Below are positions 1-10,055 of a DNA stretch of 64,000 nt, one piece after another. The DNA is from Paenibacillus silviterrae (GTDB lineage: Bacteria > Bacillota > Bacilli > Paenibacillales > NBRC-103111). Under the pieces are notes generated by a model. The model searched no databases and was not told where the DNA came from. It worked only from the letters and a program-made list of their open reading frames with translations. The stretch is from contig NZ_JASKUT010000001.1 of the NCBI RefSeq assembly GCF_030167925.1, positions 558,001 through 622,000 on the forward strand, read 5' to 3'. Positions within the stretch are counted from its first letter, which is position 1, and every line of letters starts with the position of its first letter. The translations under genes and the position numbers were made by a program.

Positions 1-317
1 AGCCGCTCGTAGAAAATTCGATTCTGCACGGGTTGAAGGAAATCCGGCATCAAGGCCTGATTCGGATTGTCATAAGCAAGGAGAAGGACTCGCTGATCAT
101 CCGGGTACTGGATAATGGACGCGGCATGGATGCAGACCGTGTGAACCGACTGACCATGGACCCGGCGGCCCGCCAAGGGTATGCGCTGTCCAACGTGCGT
201 ACGCGCCTGATGTTATATTACGGGGCCCGGGCGGGACTCGCCATACGAAGCGAGCCGAACGTGGAGACGGAAATCATGCTGACGATCCCGATGTTTATGA
301 AGGAGGAGGAACGATGA
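1..317 (+). CDS. Sensor histidine kinase, YesM-like, C-terminal fragment
   Basis: Partial gene: the reading frame is open from base 3 and the start lies before the window. What remains is the HATPase domain of a YesM/LytS-type membrane sensor kinase. The N box (PLVENSILHGL), the G1 box (DNGRGMD) and a G2-like stretch (GYALSNVRTRLMLYYG) are visible in order. The stop overlaps the next gene's start as ATGA, so kinase and response regulator are translationally coupled. From family knowledge such kinases autophosphorylate on His and signal to the adjacent YesN-type regulator, usually to control sugar uptake. The sensor half is not visible, so the signal is unknown. Confidence 0.9.
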   Translation, partial: PLVENSILHGLKEIRHQGLIRIVISKEKDSLIIRVLDNGRGMDADRVNRLTMDPAARQGYALSNVRTRLMLYYGARAGLAIRSEPNVETEIMLTIPMFMKEEER

Positions 318-1921
318 GCAATCAAGCGCTGCCGATCAAGCTTTGTGTGATAGACGATATTCCCACGGTGGTCCGCGGCCTTACGACGAAGATGGATTGG
401 GAGGCGCACGGGATTATTGTTGCGGCTACGGCACTTGATGGAGAAGAGGGCTTGCGGTTGATCCGCGAGGTGCGCCCCGATATTATCGTGACGGACATCC
501 GCATGCCGTATTTGGACGGTATCGAGATGATGAAAAGGATCCAGGAGGAATTCCCCTGGATGAAGCTGATCTATATGAGCGGCTATACGGATTTCTCCTA
601 TGCCCAGGAGGCGGTTAGGCTTGGAGCCTTCGACTATATTGTTAAGCCGTTTACGAAGCAGGAGGTTCTGGATGCCGTTCTCGCCGCCAAGGAAGAGATC
701 CTTCGGGAAAGAGACATGTCCTCCAAGATGGCGGACATGGAGCTGAAGCTGAGAGAAAGCCTGCCTTTCCTTAGACAGGAGTACATGAAGCTGCTGGTCC
801 GCTACGGAAGCACACAGACGAGACTCCGTCAGCAGTGGGAATTCCTGAATATCGATATGAAAGAGAACGAGGTCGTAGCTATGGTGGCCGAGATCGATCA
901 ATTCGCCGAGCGCACGAAGGAGCTTCCCGTCAATGAAGTGGAGCTGATCCGCTTTGCGGTCCAGAACATATTGGAGGAGACCGTATCTACGCATACGAAA
1001 GGGATAGTGTTCCGGGAGAGCATCGACCAGTTCGTCATGGTGGTGAATCCGCCCGGGGGAATGGACTGCGAGGCGCTTGCCGAGCTGTGCCGTGAGAATA
1101 TATCGCGGTATACGCATCAGACCATCTCGATCGGGCTCGGCACCTTGGTAAACGAGGCCTGGAGAGTGAACGTTTCGTACGAACGGGCGTTGGCCGCGCT
1201 GACGAACAGCTTTTATGCGGGCGGGGACAGTGTATACCGCTATACGACAGACCACGCTTCCGCGCTGCCTTATTTGTCGCCGGAGAAGGAAAAGGCGTTA
1301 TTTTACTGCCTTCGGTCGGGCAATGGAGCGAAGTCGGTGGAGCAGCTGCAGGACATCTGGGAGGACTGGAGCCATAACCCGCCCGAGCCGGAAATGATGC
1401 GGGCCTTGTGCAGCGAGCTCTCCCACGCCATGCTGCGCATCTTTGTCGAGAAGGCGACCGAGCAGGACAAGCTGCTGCTTGAGGCCAGGCTGGCGGACAT
1501 CATCAAATCCAAGCCGGCCTCCTTCACCGACGTGCAGCGCCGGATTGAGGATTTTTGCGGCCTCGGCTGCTCCATCATGACGAAGCGGCAGCACAGTGAC
1601 GCCAGACATTTGATCGGCCAAGCCGTGGAATATATCGAACGGAATCTGCACCGCAATCTCACGGCTCAGGAATGCGCCCAGTCCGTCCATTTGAGCCCAA
1701 GCTATTTTTCCAGCCTGTTCAAGAAAGAGATGGGCCAAACGCTTGCCCAATATATCATCGGTAAGCGGATGGACAGGGCGAAGGAGATGGTGCTCGAAGG
1801 AAAGCAGGTGCAGGATATCGCCCTGGCGCTCGGCTACGAGGACCGGCCTTACTTCAGCGAGCTGTTCAAGCGGCATACCGGCATGACGCCAACCGAGTTT
1901 CGGACCCATTACTCTACTTGA
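314..1921 (+). CDS. Response regulator, YesN type (receiver + AraC HTH)
   Basis: 535-aa response regulator. An N-terminal receiver carries the acidic pair (DD, residues 14-15), the phospho-acceptor Asp61 in VTDIRMP and the conserved Lys in IVKPF. A long linker of about 300 residues follows, and two AraC-type helix-turn-helix motifs occupy the last ~100 residues (LSPSYFSSLFKKEMG, then YFSELFKRHTGMTPTEFR). It is partner of the upstream kinase, with ATGA overlap and an AGGAGGAGG ribosome site inside the kinase end. By context it probably activates the downstream sugar-binding lipoprotein and alpha-mannosidase; the target is inferred. Confidence 0.93.
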   Translation: MSNQALPIKLCVIDDIPTVVRGLTTKMDWEAHGIIVAATALDGEEGLRLIREVRPDIIVTDIRMPYLDGIEMMKRIQEEFPWMKLIYMSGYTDFSYAQEAVRLGAFDYIVKPFTKQEVLDAVLAAKEEILRERDMSSKMADMELKLRESLPFLRQEYMKLLVRYGSTQTRLRQQWEFLNIDMKENEVVAMVAEIDQFAERTKELPVNEVELIRFAVQNILEETVSTHTKGIVFRESIDQFVMVVNPPGGMDCEALAELCRENISRYTHQTISIGLGTLVNEAWRVNVSYERALAALTNSFYAGGDSVYRYTTDHASALPYLSPEKEKALFYCLRSGNGAKSVEQLQDIWEDWSHNPPEPEMMRALCSELSHAMLRIFVEKATEQDKLLLEARLADIIKSKPASFTDVQRRIEDFCGLGCSIMTKRQHSDARHLIGQAVEYIERNLHRNLTAQECAQSVHLSPSYFSSLFKKEMGQTLAQYIIGKRMDRAKEMVLEGKQVQDIALALGYEDRPYFSELFKRHTGMTPTEFRTHYST

Positions 1922-2064
1922 GGTTATCGGCGTCCGTGTAATGCCGAGTCAGGAAAGTCGTTTCTCCTACCCTTGAAAGTTATTTTGTCCTTCCTGTCCG
2001 GAGGACGGAGTTGTTTATAATGAAAGCGTGCATTGAATTCATCAGGGAAAAGGGAGAGCATGGA

Positions 2065-3450
2065 ATGAAACAGTCATGGGTAAAAGCAGGAATCAGCGTC
2101 CTTCTGGCCGGCGCACTTGCGGCTTGCGCTTCTGCACCGGAGCCGAGTAAGGGCGGAACCAATGCCGCAGACAGCGGTAAAAAGACAAAGCTGACCTATT
2201 GGACGAACGATCGTCATGATGTCGACTATTTGAAAGAGGTATTTGCTAAGTTCGAGCAAAAGTATCCGGACACGGAAGTGGAGCTCAAGGTCATGGCGGA
2301 TAACTATGTCCAATCCGTCGATATCTCCTTTGCGAGCAAGCAGTCGCCCGATATATTCCGCGTCGACTCGGCGAATCTGGCAACTTGGGTGAAGAAAAGC
2401 TACATGGAGCCGTTCGATGGGTATATGAGCGAGGACATGAAGAAGAAGTTCGCCAACCTGTTGATCGACGAGAAGAATACGTACGAGGGCAAGATTTATA
2501 CGCTTCCGAATATCGGACAGTTCTGGAGACTCATCTATAACATCGATCTGTTCGAAAAGGCGGGCATTAAGGAGCCGCCGAAGACGCTCGAGGAAATGGT
2601 CGCGGCCGCCAAGAAAATCACGGAAGCCGGGAAGGACATCGGGGCTTACGGCTTTGCAGGTAACTTTAAAAGTCCGACAGGCTTCGAGCGCGTGGCGTAC
2701 ACCATTGCCAGCTTGAGCAAGCCGGACGGCAATGAAGGCTACAATTTCAAGACCGGCAAATTCGATTTCGGCATGTACAAAGAGGTGGCGCAAGCGCTGC
2801 GTCAGATGAAGGTGGACGGCAGCATGCTGCCGGGCTCGGAATCGCTCGATATCGACCCGCTTCGCGCACAGTTTGCTCAGGGCAAAATCGGGATGTACTT
2901 CAACCACTCCGGGGAGCCGGGCGTTTATAAGTATCAGTTCCCGACGAACATCCGCTGGGCCGGAGCGATGCCTCCTACCATTGACGGCAAGCAAAACGGC
3001 GCAGTACAAGTTATTGCCGGAAGCTATTTGGCGATCAGCAAGGATTCACCTAACAAAGAGAAGGCATGGAAGCTGATCGAGATGATCTACAGCGACGAGG
3101 TGCAAACGCCTTATCATGAGAAGGGCTTCGGTATCTCGGTTATCCCTTCGGTCAATGCACAGGCGAAGGTGCCTGACGTGCCGAGCATTCAAGGCTTCCT
3201 GCCTACGAAGCTCGACGGGATTTACCCGGCCGCTCCGATCATTATTTCCGAAGGAAGGCTCGAAGGTCCTAAGAAGTCGGACGTATTTATGAAATATATC
3301 ATCACCGGCGGTGATATCGACCAAATCACCCAGGATCTCAGCAACCGTTATAATGCTGCGCTGGAGAAGGCGAAGGCGGCAGGAGATACGAAAGCGGCCC
3401 CGATTCCTGATTTTGACGCAGGCAAGCTGCAGGGAACGCTGGCGAAGTAA
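2065..3450 (+). CDS. ABC sugar transporter substrate-binding lipoprotein (family 1)
   Basis: 461-aa extracellular solute-binding protein of the MalE/UgpB-like family 1. The start at 2065 is chosen because AAAGGGAGAG lies just upstream and the product then begins with a lipoprotein signal: charged MKQSWVK, a hydrophobic core and lipobox LAAC with Cys as lipid anchor. A longer in-frame start at 2011-2020 would bury the signal. The mature part starts with LTYWTNDRHD, typical of the family. No permease or ATPase follows; they may lie upstream of the window with the kinase, or the protein may use a shared ATPase. Neighbouring GH38 suggests a mannose-containing oligosaccharide ligand, an inference. 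Confidence 0.9.
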   Translation: MKQSWVKAGISVLLAGALAACASAPEPSKGGTNAADSGKKTKLTYWTNDRHDVDYLKEVFAKFEQKYPDTEVELKVMADNYVQSVDISFASKQSPDIFRVDSANLATWVKKSYMEPFDGYMSEDMKKKFANLLIDEKNTYEGKIYTLPNIGQFWRLIYNIDLFEKAGIKEPPKTLEEMVAAAKKITEAGKDIGAYGFAGNFKSPTGFERVAYTIASLSKPDGNEGYNFKTGKFDFGMYKEVAQALRQMKVDGSMLPGSESLDIDPLRAQFAQGKIGMYFNHSGEPGVYKYQFPTNIRWAGAMPPTIDGKQNGAVQVIAGSYLAISKDSPNKEKAWKLIEMIYSDEVQTPYHEKGFGISVIPSVNAQAKVPDVPSIQGFLPTKLDGIYPAAPIIISEGRLEGPKKSDVFMKYIITGGDIDQITQDLSNRYNAALEKAKAAGDTKAAPIPDFDAGKLQGTLAK

Positions 3451-3477
3451 CCAATAATATACATTCCCGATGAAAAT

Positions 3478-3525
3478 GACAGTTCTCGGTACCGATGCAC
3501 GGGTGCTGAGGACTGTCGTTTGCTC
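3478..3525 (+). terminator. Intergenic stem-loop, weak terminator or attenuator
   Basis: A 16-bp stem (3478-3493 with 3502-3517, several G-U pairs) with an 8-base loop sits between the lipoprotein and the mannosidase. The following bases (GTTTGCTCATCTT) are only weakly T-rich, so partial termination, mRNA protection or differential expression of the two genes is more likely than complete termination. Confidence 0.5.
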
Positions 3526-3557
3526 ATCTTGGGGATCAGGAGGAAGGGAAGAGTCGA

Positions 3558-6500
3558 ATGCGTTGGACCAAAGAAAAGCTAGCCGCGCGAATCAGGGAGC
3601 TGGAAGCCTTTCGTTACCGGGAGGAGCGGGAGGTCCCGTCCATGCGCAAGCAATGGGATCCTGCCGGAGCCAATGGGGTGTATCCGCCGGAGGACGGCGA
3701 ATGGTCGGAAGCGAGAATCGGCGATCGCTGGAGCGGCCGCGACTTGTATATGTGGCTTGCCTTCGATTGTGAAATCCCTGCCGATTGGATGGGAAAAAAG
3801 GTGCATGGACGGTTTGATTTCGGTCAGACCGGGTCGGGAAATAACAGCGGCTTCGAATCGCTGCTCTTCTTGAACGGCGAGCCTTATCAAGGAGTGGACA
3901 GCAATCATGAGGAGGTTTTTCTTCCGGCCTCCTCTCCCGGACAAACGCTCCAGTTCCGGTTTCGGCTGTGGTCCGGTCTGAACGGGTATGGGAAGGCTGC
4001 TCCTATCGAGAGTCAGATCAAGCGTGCCGTGATCGGATGGCTTGACGAGGACACGGATGATTTATACTATACGGGCCGGGCTGTGCTGGAAACGGTGGAG
4101 CTGCTGGATGAGAACCATGCGGATCGGCACTCGTTATTGTCGGCGCTGGACCGGGCGTTCCTCTTGCTCGACTGGTCTTCTCCCGGCTCCGAGGAATTTT
4201 ATCGCTCCGTGAAGGAAGCCGCCGCATTGCTTCGGACTCAGCTGCAGGAGATGCCGAAGCATCACCCGGTAACCGTGCGCTGCATCGGGCACACGCACAT
4301 TGACGTCGCATGGCTGTGGCGTTTACGCCATACGCGGGAGAAAGCGGCTCGTTCCTTCTCTACGGTGCTTCGACTTATGGAGCAGTACCCGGATTATATT
4401 TTTTTACAAACGCAGCCTCAGCTTTACGCGTATCTGAAGGAGGACTATCCGGAGCTGTTTGAACGAATCCGCGAGAGGGTAGCCGAAGGACGCTGGGAAG
4501 CTGGAGGAGCCATGTGGCTGGAGGCGGATTGCAATCTCGCGTCCGGCGAATCGCTGGTTCGGCAGCTGCTGTATGGGACCCGCTTCTTCCGTGAGCAATT
4601 CGGCGTGGAATGCAATTATTTGTGGTTGCCCGACGTGTTCGGCTACAGCTGGGCATTGCCGCAAATCCTGCGCAAATCCGGCATCGACATGTTCATGACG
4701 ACCAAGATCAGCTGGAATCAGTACAACCGGATGCCGCACGATACGTTCCAGTGGCGGGGGATTGACGGAAGCGAGGTGCTGACTCACTTCATCACGACTC
4801 CGGATCCCGGCGGCAGCGAGGGGGCGTTCTATTATACGTATAACGGCAGCGTCACTCCGCAATCCGTTCAGGGCATTTGGGAGGGATACCGGGACAAGGA
4901 TATCAACCGGAATCTACTGCTTGCCTACGGCTACGGAGACGGCGGAGGCGGGGTCAACCGCGAGATGCTGGAGCTGCGCCGACGCTTGGAGCATATGCCG
5001 GGCATTCCTAACGTCGTCACGGGACGCGCCGACGAATACTTCGAGCAGCTGAAGGGAGCGATCGCCGAAACCGATCAATATGTCCATACTTGGGACGGCG
5101 AGCTTTATCTGGAGCTGCACAGGGGAACCTATACCAGCCAAGCGTATAACAAGCGGGCCAACCGCAAGCTGGAGCTGCTTTATCGCGAAGCCGAATGGAT
5201 GAGTGTGCTGAGCAGCCTCCTGACAAGTTCCGAAACTGGCCGGTGGGCAGCTTATCCGAAGAGCTTCTTGGACAAGGGCTGGCAAATCATTCTGCGCAAC
5301 CAGTTTCACGATATTATTCCAGGTTCCTCCATCGGGGAGGTATATGAGGATTCGCGCGCGGAATACTCCGAGGCGTTCGAGCTCGGAAGGTCGGTCTGCC
5401 TTGATGCGACAGCCCGCCTAACGGACGGCTCCGGTTCCGGGGACATCTGCGGATTGCAGGAGCAGCTGTGGCTCGGTTCGACGGAAGCTGAGGTGAATTC
5501 GGCAGCGGCCAAAGAAGTGCCGGTAAACGGGGAGCAGCGGTTCACGGTGCTGAACAGCGCTTCCTGGAACCGCTCGGGCGTGGTTCGTATTCCGCTCGGT
5601 GTTCACGGGACATGGGTGGATGCCGACCAACGCAGCCTTGCGGCGCAAGTCAAGGATGGGTACTCCTACCTTCATTTGTCCGAGGTTCCATCCATGGGCT
5701 ACACTACCTTGACGTTCGTACCGGGCGAGACGAAGCGCGAGGAGGCTGAGCTTCCGTTTCGTCAGACGGAGAACGGGCTCATCACGCCTTATTACGAGCT
5801 GTCGTGGAACGACAAAGGTCAGCTGATACGGCTGTATGATAAGAAATTCCGGCGTGACGTGCTGGCGGAAGGCCAGGCAGGCAACGTATTTCAAGTGTTT
5901 GAGGACAAGCCGAAGAGCCGCCATGAAGCATGGGATATCGATATTTTCTATCAGGAGAAAATGTCGCCGGTCGAGCGGCTGAACCGTCTGACGATCGAGG
6001 AGATAGGCCCGGTACGTACGGTCATTGCTTTGGAATGGACCTACCGGCAATCGGTTATCCGCCAGAACATGATCTTCTACGCGCAAGACCGGAGAATCGA
6101 CTTCGAAACGAAGGTGGACTGGCACGAGCAGCGTCAGCTGCTGAAGGTAGCCTTCCCGGTTGCCATTCATGCTCCGGAAGCCACCTACGACATTCAATTC
6201 GGCAATGTCAAACGACCGACACATTGGAATACGAGCTGGGATTACGCCCGGTTTGAATCGGTCGCTCATCAGTGGGCGGATTTGTCGGAGCGCAATTACG
6301 GGGTGAGCCTGCTTAACGATTGCAAGTACGGCTATGATATCAAAGGAAACGTCATGCGACTGACGCTGATTAAATCGGCCATGGTACCGGATCCGAACGC
6401 GGATCAGGGCAACCACCTTTTCACTTATTCCCTGCTGCCGCATGAAGGGGATTGGTATCAAGGAGACACGGTACAGTCCGCTTGGGATTTGAACCAGCCG

Positions 6501-6803
6501 CTGCAGGTTGCTTGCGGCGCGCCCGGAAACCGCAGCCGATTCTCTTTCTTGTCTCTGAGCGGGGACGGCGAGGCCTTCATCGATGCGATAAAGAAGGCGG
6601 AGGACGAGGACGGAGTTATCGTTCGACTGCATGAATACGCAGGTATTCGGGGAGAGGTCCGGATTGCGAGTGAGCTGCCGCTCGCAAGCTGGCAGGAGCT
6701 CGATCTGATGGAGCGCCCGTTAGGGCCCAAAAACGAAGAGGCTGAGCTGAGCTTCTACTTGAAGCCTTACGAAATTCGAACGTTTCTGCTTACGTCTAAG
6801 TAG
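3558..6803 (+). CDS. Alpha-mannosidase, GH38
   Basis: 1081-aa glycoside hydrolase family 38 alpha-mannosidase; full length for the family. Visible motifs: the zinc-binding GHTHIDVAWLW near residue 240, the nucleophile motif WLPDVFGYS, a further zinc His in NQFHDIIPGSS, and long beta-sandwich C-terminal domains. An N-terminal beta region of about 230 residues precedes the catalytic barrel. No signal peptide is seen, so it is likely cytoplasmic, cleaving alpha-mannosides imported by a transporter such as that served by the upstream lipoprotein. Start chosen from AGGAGGAAGGGAAGAG 6 bases before ATG. Confidence 0.95.
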   Translation: MRWTKEKLAARIRELEAFRYREEREVPSMRKQWDPAGANGVYPPEDGEWSEARIGDRWSGRDLYMWLAFDCEIPADWMGKKVHGRFDFGQTGSGNNSGFESLLFLNGEPYQGVDSNHEEVFLPASSPGQTLQFRFRLWSGLNGYGKAAPIESQIKRAVIGWLDEDTDDLYYTGRAVLETVELLDENHADRHSLLSALDRAFLLLDWSSPGSEEFYRSVKEAAALLRTQLQEMPKHHPVTVRCIGHTHIDVAWLWRLRHTREKAARSFSTVLRLMEQYPDYIFLQTQPQLYAYLKEDYPELFERIRERVAEGRWEAGGAMWLEADCNLASGESLVRQLLYGTRFFREQFGVECNYLWLPDVFGYSWALPQILRKSGIDMFMTTKISWNQYNRMPHDTFQWRGIDGSEVLTHFITTPDPGGSEGAFYYTYNGSVTPQSVQGIWEGYRDKDINRNLLLAYGYGDGGGGVNREMLELRRRLEHMPGIPNVVTGRADEYFEQLKGAIAETDQYVHTWDGELYLELHRGTYTSQAYNKRANRKLELLYREAEWMSVLSSLLTSSETGRWAAYPKSFLDKGWQIILRNQFHDIIPGSSIGEVYEDSRAEYSEAFELGRSVCLDATARLTDGSGSGDICGLQEQLWLGSTEAEVNSAAAKEVPVNGEQRFTVLNSASWNRSGVVRIPLGVHGTWVDADQRSLAAQVKDGYSYLHLSEVPSMGYTTLTFVPGETKREEAELPFRQTENGLITPYYELSWNDKGQLIRLYDKKFRRDVLAEGQAGNVFQVFEDKPKSRHEAWDIDIFYQEKMSPVERLNRLTIEEIGPVRTVIALEWTYRQSVIRQNMIFYAQDRRIDFETKVDWHEQRQLLKVAFPVAIHAPEATYDIQFGNVKRPTHWNTSWDYARFESVAHQWADLSERNYGVSLLNDCKYGYDIKGNVMRLTLIKSAMVPDPNADQGNHLFTYSLLPHEGDWYQGDTVQSAWDLNQPLQVACGAPGNRSRFSFLSLSGDGEAFIDAIKKAEDEDGVIVRLHEYAGIRGEVRIASELPLASWQELDLMERPLGPKNEEAELSFYLKPYEIRTFLLTSK

Positions 6804-6818
6804 ACTGACGGCAGGCGC

Positions 6819-6860
6819 AAACCCCTTAGCCATCCATTTCAGGATGAATAAGGGGTTTTT
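6819..6860. terminator. Bidirectional terminator between convergent genes
   Basis: Perfect 10-bp arms AAACCCCTTA / TAAGGGGTTT (6819-6828, 6849-6858), an inner CATCC/GGATG pairing, followed by TTTTT on the plus strand and preceded by AAA on the other. It separates the convergent GH38 and GH31 genes. Confidence 0.85.
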
Positions 6861-6870
6861 CCGCTGTCTG

Positions 6871-8937
6871 TTATTTCACGCCTATGATGTTATAGTGCCG
6901 TCCTTCGTAGCTTCCGGTACGCTGCGTGTGTACGGTGCCTTCGGCATCTACGCGGAGGCGAACCCAATTGTACTGTCCTTCCCGATATGCGTAGGAACAG
7001 CCGTCGTCCTCATACAGGACGCATTCCTGTACGCCTTGCCCGTAGCTGTGCAGCGTAACGTCGAAGACGGCGCCATCCGCTACATATGGCAGCGGCTCGG
7101 CGAGAGGGAGCAGCGTGCCGTCCTTCACGAATACCGGAATCCGTTCGAGTCCGGGAGCGAAGTTGTAGGATTGTCCGCCTTCATAAGCGGCGTTTGTCCA
7201 GAAGCAGCGCCAGACGCCCTTCGGCAGGTATACCGTGCGCTCGGTCGTGCCTGTCACGATAGGAGCGACGAGCATCGATTCGCCCATCATATAGGCATCA
7301 TCGATCCCGAACGTATTCGGATCGTCCGGGTAGTCCATGACGAGCGCGCGGAACGGCGGCCTTCCTTCCAGACGGTATTTGGCATAGGCCGCGTACAGAT
7401 AAGGAATGAGAGCCATACGGGTTTCAAAAAGCGCGCGGCAAATATCGCGAATGTGCTCGTAATTGTTCAGAAATTCCCCGCGTACATTTTTACCCCTGTC
7501 AACCTGCATCCACGGAGGATTCGGGATTCTCCAGCAATTCAGCAGCGCCATCGGGGAGAAGACGGCCGTCTGAATTCTTCGGATCAAATCCTCGGGCGAT
7601 TCGGCCTGACGCACCTCCGGCGACCACAGCAGACCGGAAAAACCGCAGTTGACGACCCCGCGAATAAATACTTTATGGTTGTACAAATCGCTGTACAGCA
7701 CGAACGGATACGGCGAAGCGAGAGCGCCGGAGGAACGGACCTGGGATAACGTTCTTCTGCCCGCTTGCTCGAAGGGAGCCAGAATGGCGGCCTGGTACAG
7801 CGTGCCGAGCTGATTGTGCATCTGCTCTCCGTCCATGCCGGAAGGAAACTCCGTTACATCCGGGAACGACCAGTTGGAATGCACGAAGTCCGAGCTGTCA
7901 CATTCATCGAGCTTGAAGCCGGCGATGCCTTTGTCGACGAACTCCTTGCGGTGATGCTCCGCAAACTTTGCTTTGGCTTCCGGAACGGACAGATCCGGCA
8001 CGAGTCCCTCCCACACCTCATAATCGCCGGAATGCGGCTTTAAATCCTGATACAGCGGCGAGGTGGGATGGACGAAGAGGTGCTCCCACAGATTGACCCG
8101 GTACTTCATGCCGTAGAGCTCGTTCAGCATCGTTTCGTGGTCGGGGAAGCGGCCTTCATCCCAAACGAAGGAGCAGGAGTAAGCCTTCGTCTGCCAGCCC
8201 GGCTCGAAGCCGAATACATCCACCGGCATCCGATCCTCCCGGAACGTGGCGGCCAGACGCATGACATCCTCCTTCTTGGCCGCGCTGTAGGCGCGGTACC
8301 ACATGCCGAGGCCCCAAGCGGGCGGCAGACAGCCTCCGCCGGAGAACAGATTGTACCTCTGTACTGCAGTCGCCATGTCGGGCCCTTCGAACAAATACAC
8401 ATCGATGCCTTGGGCTGAAGGGATGTCGACCACGACGGAGCGGTTTCCTTCCGATACCTGATAGCCGTATAATTCGATCTCGGAGGTGCCGATAGCTTTC
8501 TGCTCTTGCTTCTTGTGCTCGGAGGCTCCTTTGCGCAGGTTTGTCCCGCAATAGAAGGCGGCATAACGGGAGGTGTCTACATACACGCCGTAGCCCGCCG
8601 TCGAGACATAGAACGGTACAGGGGCATGCGTATCCCCGGTATCGGCAACCGGATCGCTGTTGACGCGCAGCACCTTTTTTCGTCCCGTGTGATCGACCCG
8701 GTGCAGCTGCAGACCGAAGCCGTAAATATGCTCCTCCGCCGACATTGGGAGCTCGATACGAATGCCCCGTTTGCTCAGCCTGATGCCGATCTCATGCTCG
8801 GTGAAGGGTGGAGCTCCCTCGCTGCCAAGCCGGTCCAGCGCTTCCGTTTGCATTACCGTCTCACGAAGCTGCACCGGAGTGTGTTTTTCCGGTTCGCCGA
8901 AGCGAACCCGCCATATGCCATTTGCGATCGATTTCAT
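6871..8937 (-). CDS. Glycoside hydrolase family 31 (alpha-glucosidase/alpha-xylosidase-like)
   Basis: 688-aa GH31 enzyme. The N-terminal beta domain contains HIYGFGLQLHRVD and PFYVSTAGYGVYVDT, typical of GH31. The catalytic barrel includes the nucleophile region GFKLDECDSSDF around residue 340, and the end of the barrel has DDAYMMGESMLVAPI. The KLDECD form resembles GH31 subgroups other than classical maltases (whose motif is WxDMNE), so the specificity (glucoside, xyloside, galactoside) is open. No signal peptide, so intracellular. AAGGGGAAG precedes the ATG. Divergent from the AraC regulator at 9049, which probably controls it. Confidence 0.9.
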   Translation of the reverse strand: MKSIANGIWRVRFGEPEKHTPVQLRETVMQTEALDRLGSEGAPPFTEHEIGIRLSKRGIRIELPMSAEEHIYGFGLQLHRVDHTGRKKVLRVNSDPVADTGDTHAPVPFYVSTAGYGVYVDTSRYAAFYCGTNLRKGASEHKKQEQKAIGTSEIELYGYQVSEGNRSVVVDIPSAQGIDVYLFEGPDMATAVQRYNLFSGGGCLPPAWGLGMWYRAYSAAKKEDVMRLAATFREDRMPVDVFGFEPGWQTKAYSCSFVWDEGRFPDHETMLNELYGMKYRVNLWEHLFVHPTSPLYQDLKPHSGDYEVWEGLVPDLSVPEAKAKFAEHHRKEFVDKGIAGFKLDECDSSDFVHSNWSFPDVTEFPSGMDGEQMHNQLGTLYQAAILAPFEQAGRRTLSQVRSSGALASPYPFVLYSDLYNHKVFIRGVVNCGFSGLLWSPEVRQAESPEDLIRRIQTAVFSPMALLNCWRIPNPPWMQVDRGKNVRGEFLNNYEHIRDICRALFETRMALIPYLYAAYAKYRLEGRPPFRALVMDYPDDPNTFGIDDAYMMGESMLVAPIVTGTTERTVYLPKGVWRCFWTNAAYEGGQSYNFAPGLERIPVFVKDGTLLPLAEPLPYVADGAVFDVTLHSYGQGVQECVLYEDDGCSYAYREGQYNWVRLRVDAEGTVHTQRTGSYEGRHYNIIGVK

Positions 8938-8980
8938 AGGTCTTCCCCTTTTCTGCGATATTATCTACGATTATATCCGT

Positions 8981-8997
8981 ACTTTTCCGTGAAAAGT
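8981..8997. promoter_or_regulatory. Palindrome in divergent GH31/AraC promoter region
   Basis: Perfect inverted repeat ACTTTTC-CGT-GAAAAGT in the 111-bp gap between the divergently transcribed GH31 and AraC genes. A reasonable candidate operator for the adjacent AraC-type regulator, although AraC sites are more often direct repeats. Confidence 0.4.
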
Positions 8998-9048
8998 TAT
9001 GATAAACTATGAGAAAATGTTTGAATCTTATCCAAATGTGGTGGAAGC

Positions 9049-9939
9049 ATGAATCGGCTGTTCGAACCTGTTGCACTGGCTCCGTCCAGCATATTCTGGG
9101 ACTACGATATTCGTACGGAGCACAATTTTCGAGGATATTATCATTTTCATCAATGCTGCGAGTTCGTGCTGGTCCATGAGGGAAAAGGGACGGTCGTCGT
9201 CAATCAGCACACGTTTGACATTAAGCGGGGCCGGTTTTTTCTTTTCCCTCCGTACCAGCTTCATCAGATTTATGCGGAGGTATCCCCGGAGCGGCCTTAT
9301 GTGCGGTCCATCTTCTACGCGGATCCGCTGCTGGCGGAAAAGCTGCTACGCTCCTTCCCAAGCCGGCTCGCCCGCTTCGAAGCGTTATGGCAAAGCTCGA
9401 ACAGAGCCCACGTGTTTGATTTGAACAACCGGACCGGGATGATGGAAAGCATCTTTGAACAATACGATGAGGCCAAGCAGAGAGGAAAAGGAGATGATCT
9501 GGAGGAGCTTACCATGCTGCTGCTTCAGATCATCCATACGCTTCCCGAATCGGTGCCGACGGCGGGGGAGAAGCCCGGGCTGCAGCCGCAGGACCGGCGG
9601 GCCCTTCGTTATTCGGAGACGCTGATGCGGTGGATTGAGGAGCATTATCATGAGGAGGTCAGTCTCGAACGGCTGGCGGAGGAGACGCACTTGTCACCGA
9701 ACTACATTTCCCGGATTTTTCGTCAGGAAACAGGCAGCAGCATTACGGATTATTTGACCGCACGCCGTATGAAGCAGGCATGCCGGCTGCTGGAGACGAC
9801 TACGCTCTCCGTGGAGCAGATCGCAAGAAATATCGGGGTGGCCAACAGCTCCTATTTTATCCAATTGTTTAAACGGGTGGTCGGTACGACCCCATTAAAG
9901 TATCGGAGCAGCAAAATCCGCAAGTTCGGAAACGATTGA
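9049..9939 (+). CDS. AraC-family transcriptional regulator
   Basis: 296-aa regulator: N-terminal cupin-like ligand-binding domain (HNFRGYYHFHQCCEFVLVHE, then FLFPPYQLHQI) and C-terminal double helix-turn-helix (LSPNYISRIFRQETG and YFIQLFKRVVGTTPLKYR). Transcribed away from the GH31 gene, which it probably regulates in response to a sugar. ATG at 9049 is preceded by GTGGTGGAAGC, a moderate ribosome site. Confidence 0.92.
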   Translation: MNRLFEPVALAPSSIFWDYDIRTEHNFRGYYHFHQCCEFVLVHEGKGTVVVNQHTFDIKRGRFFLFPPYQLHQIYAEVSPERPYVRSIFYADPLLAEKLLRSFPSRLARFEALWQSSNRAHVFDLNNRTGMMESIFEQYDEAKQRGKGDDLEELTMLLLQIIHTLPESVPTAGEKPGLQPQDRRALRYSETLMRWIEEHYHEEVSLERLAEETHLSPNYISRIFRQETGSSITDYLTARRMKQACRLLETTTLSVEQIARNIGVANSSYFIQLFKRVVGTTPLKYRSSKIRKFGND

Positions 9940-10055
9940 CCCGTGTCGGGAAGTCCGTCTTGCGTCTTCGATAATGGGGGTCCCGCCCAAGGGACATACT
10001 AGGCAATATACAGGGAATTCCCGCCAAGACCGCTGCTATTTACAAGGAGTTATCG

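Noticed and set aside
1973..2021. Promoter from TTGAAA at 1973 and TATAAT at 2016
   Set aside because: The spacing is 37 bases, far from 17; no other good -35 was found, so it was not listed.
2011..2064. Longer N-terminus of the first sugar-binding lipoprotein (start at 2011 or 2020)
   Set aside because: It would place a charged 15-18 residue extension before a typical lipoprotein signal; the start at 2065 has its own ribosome site.
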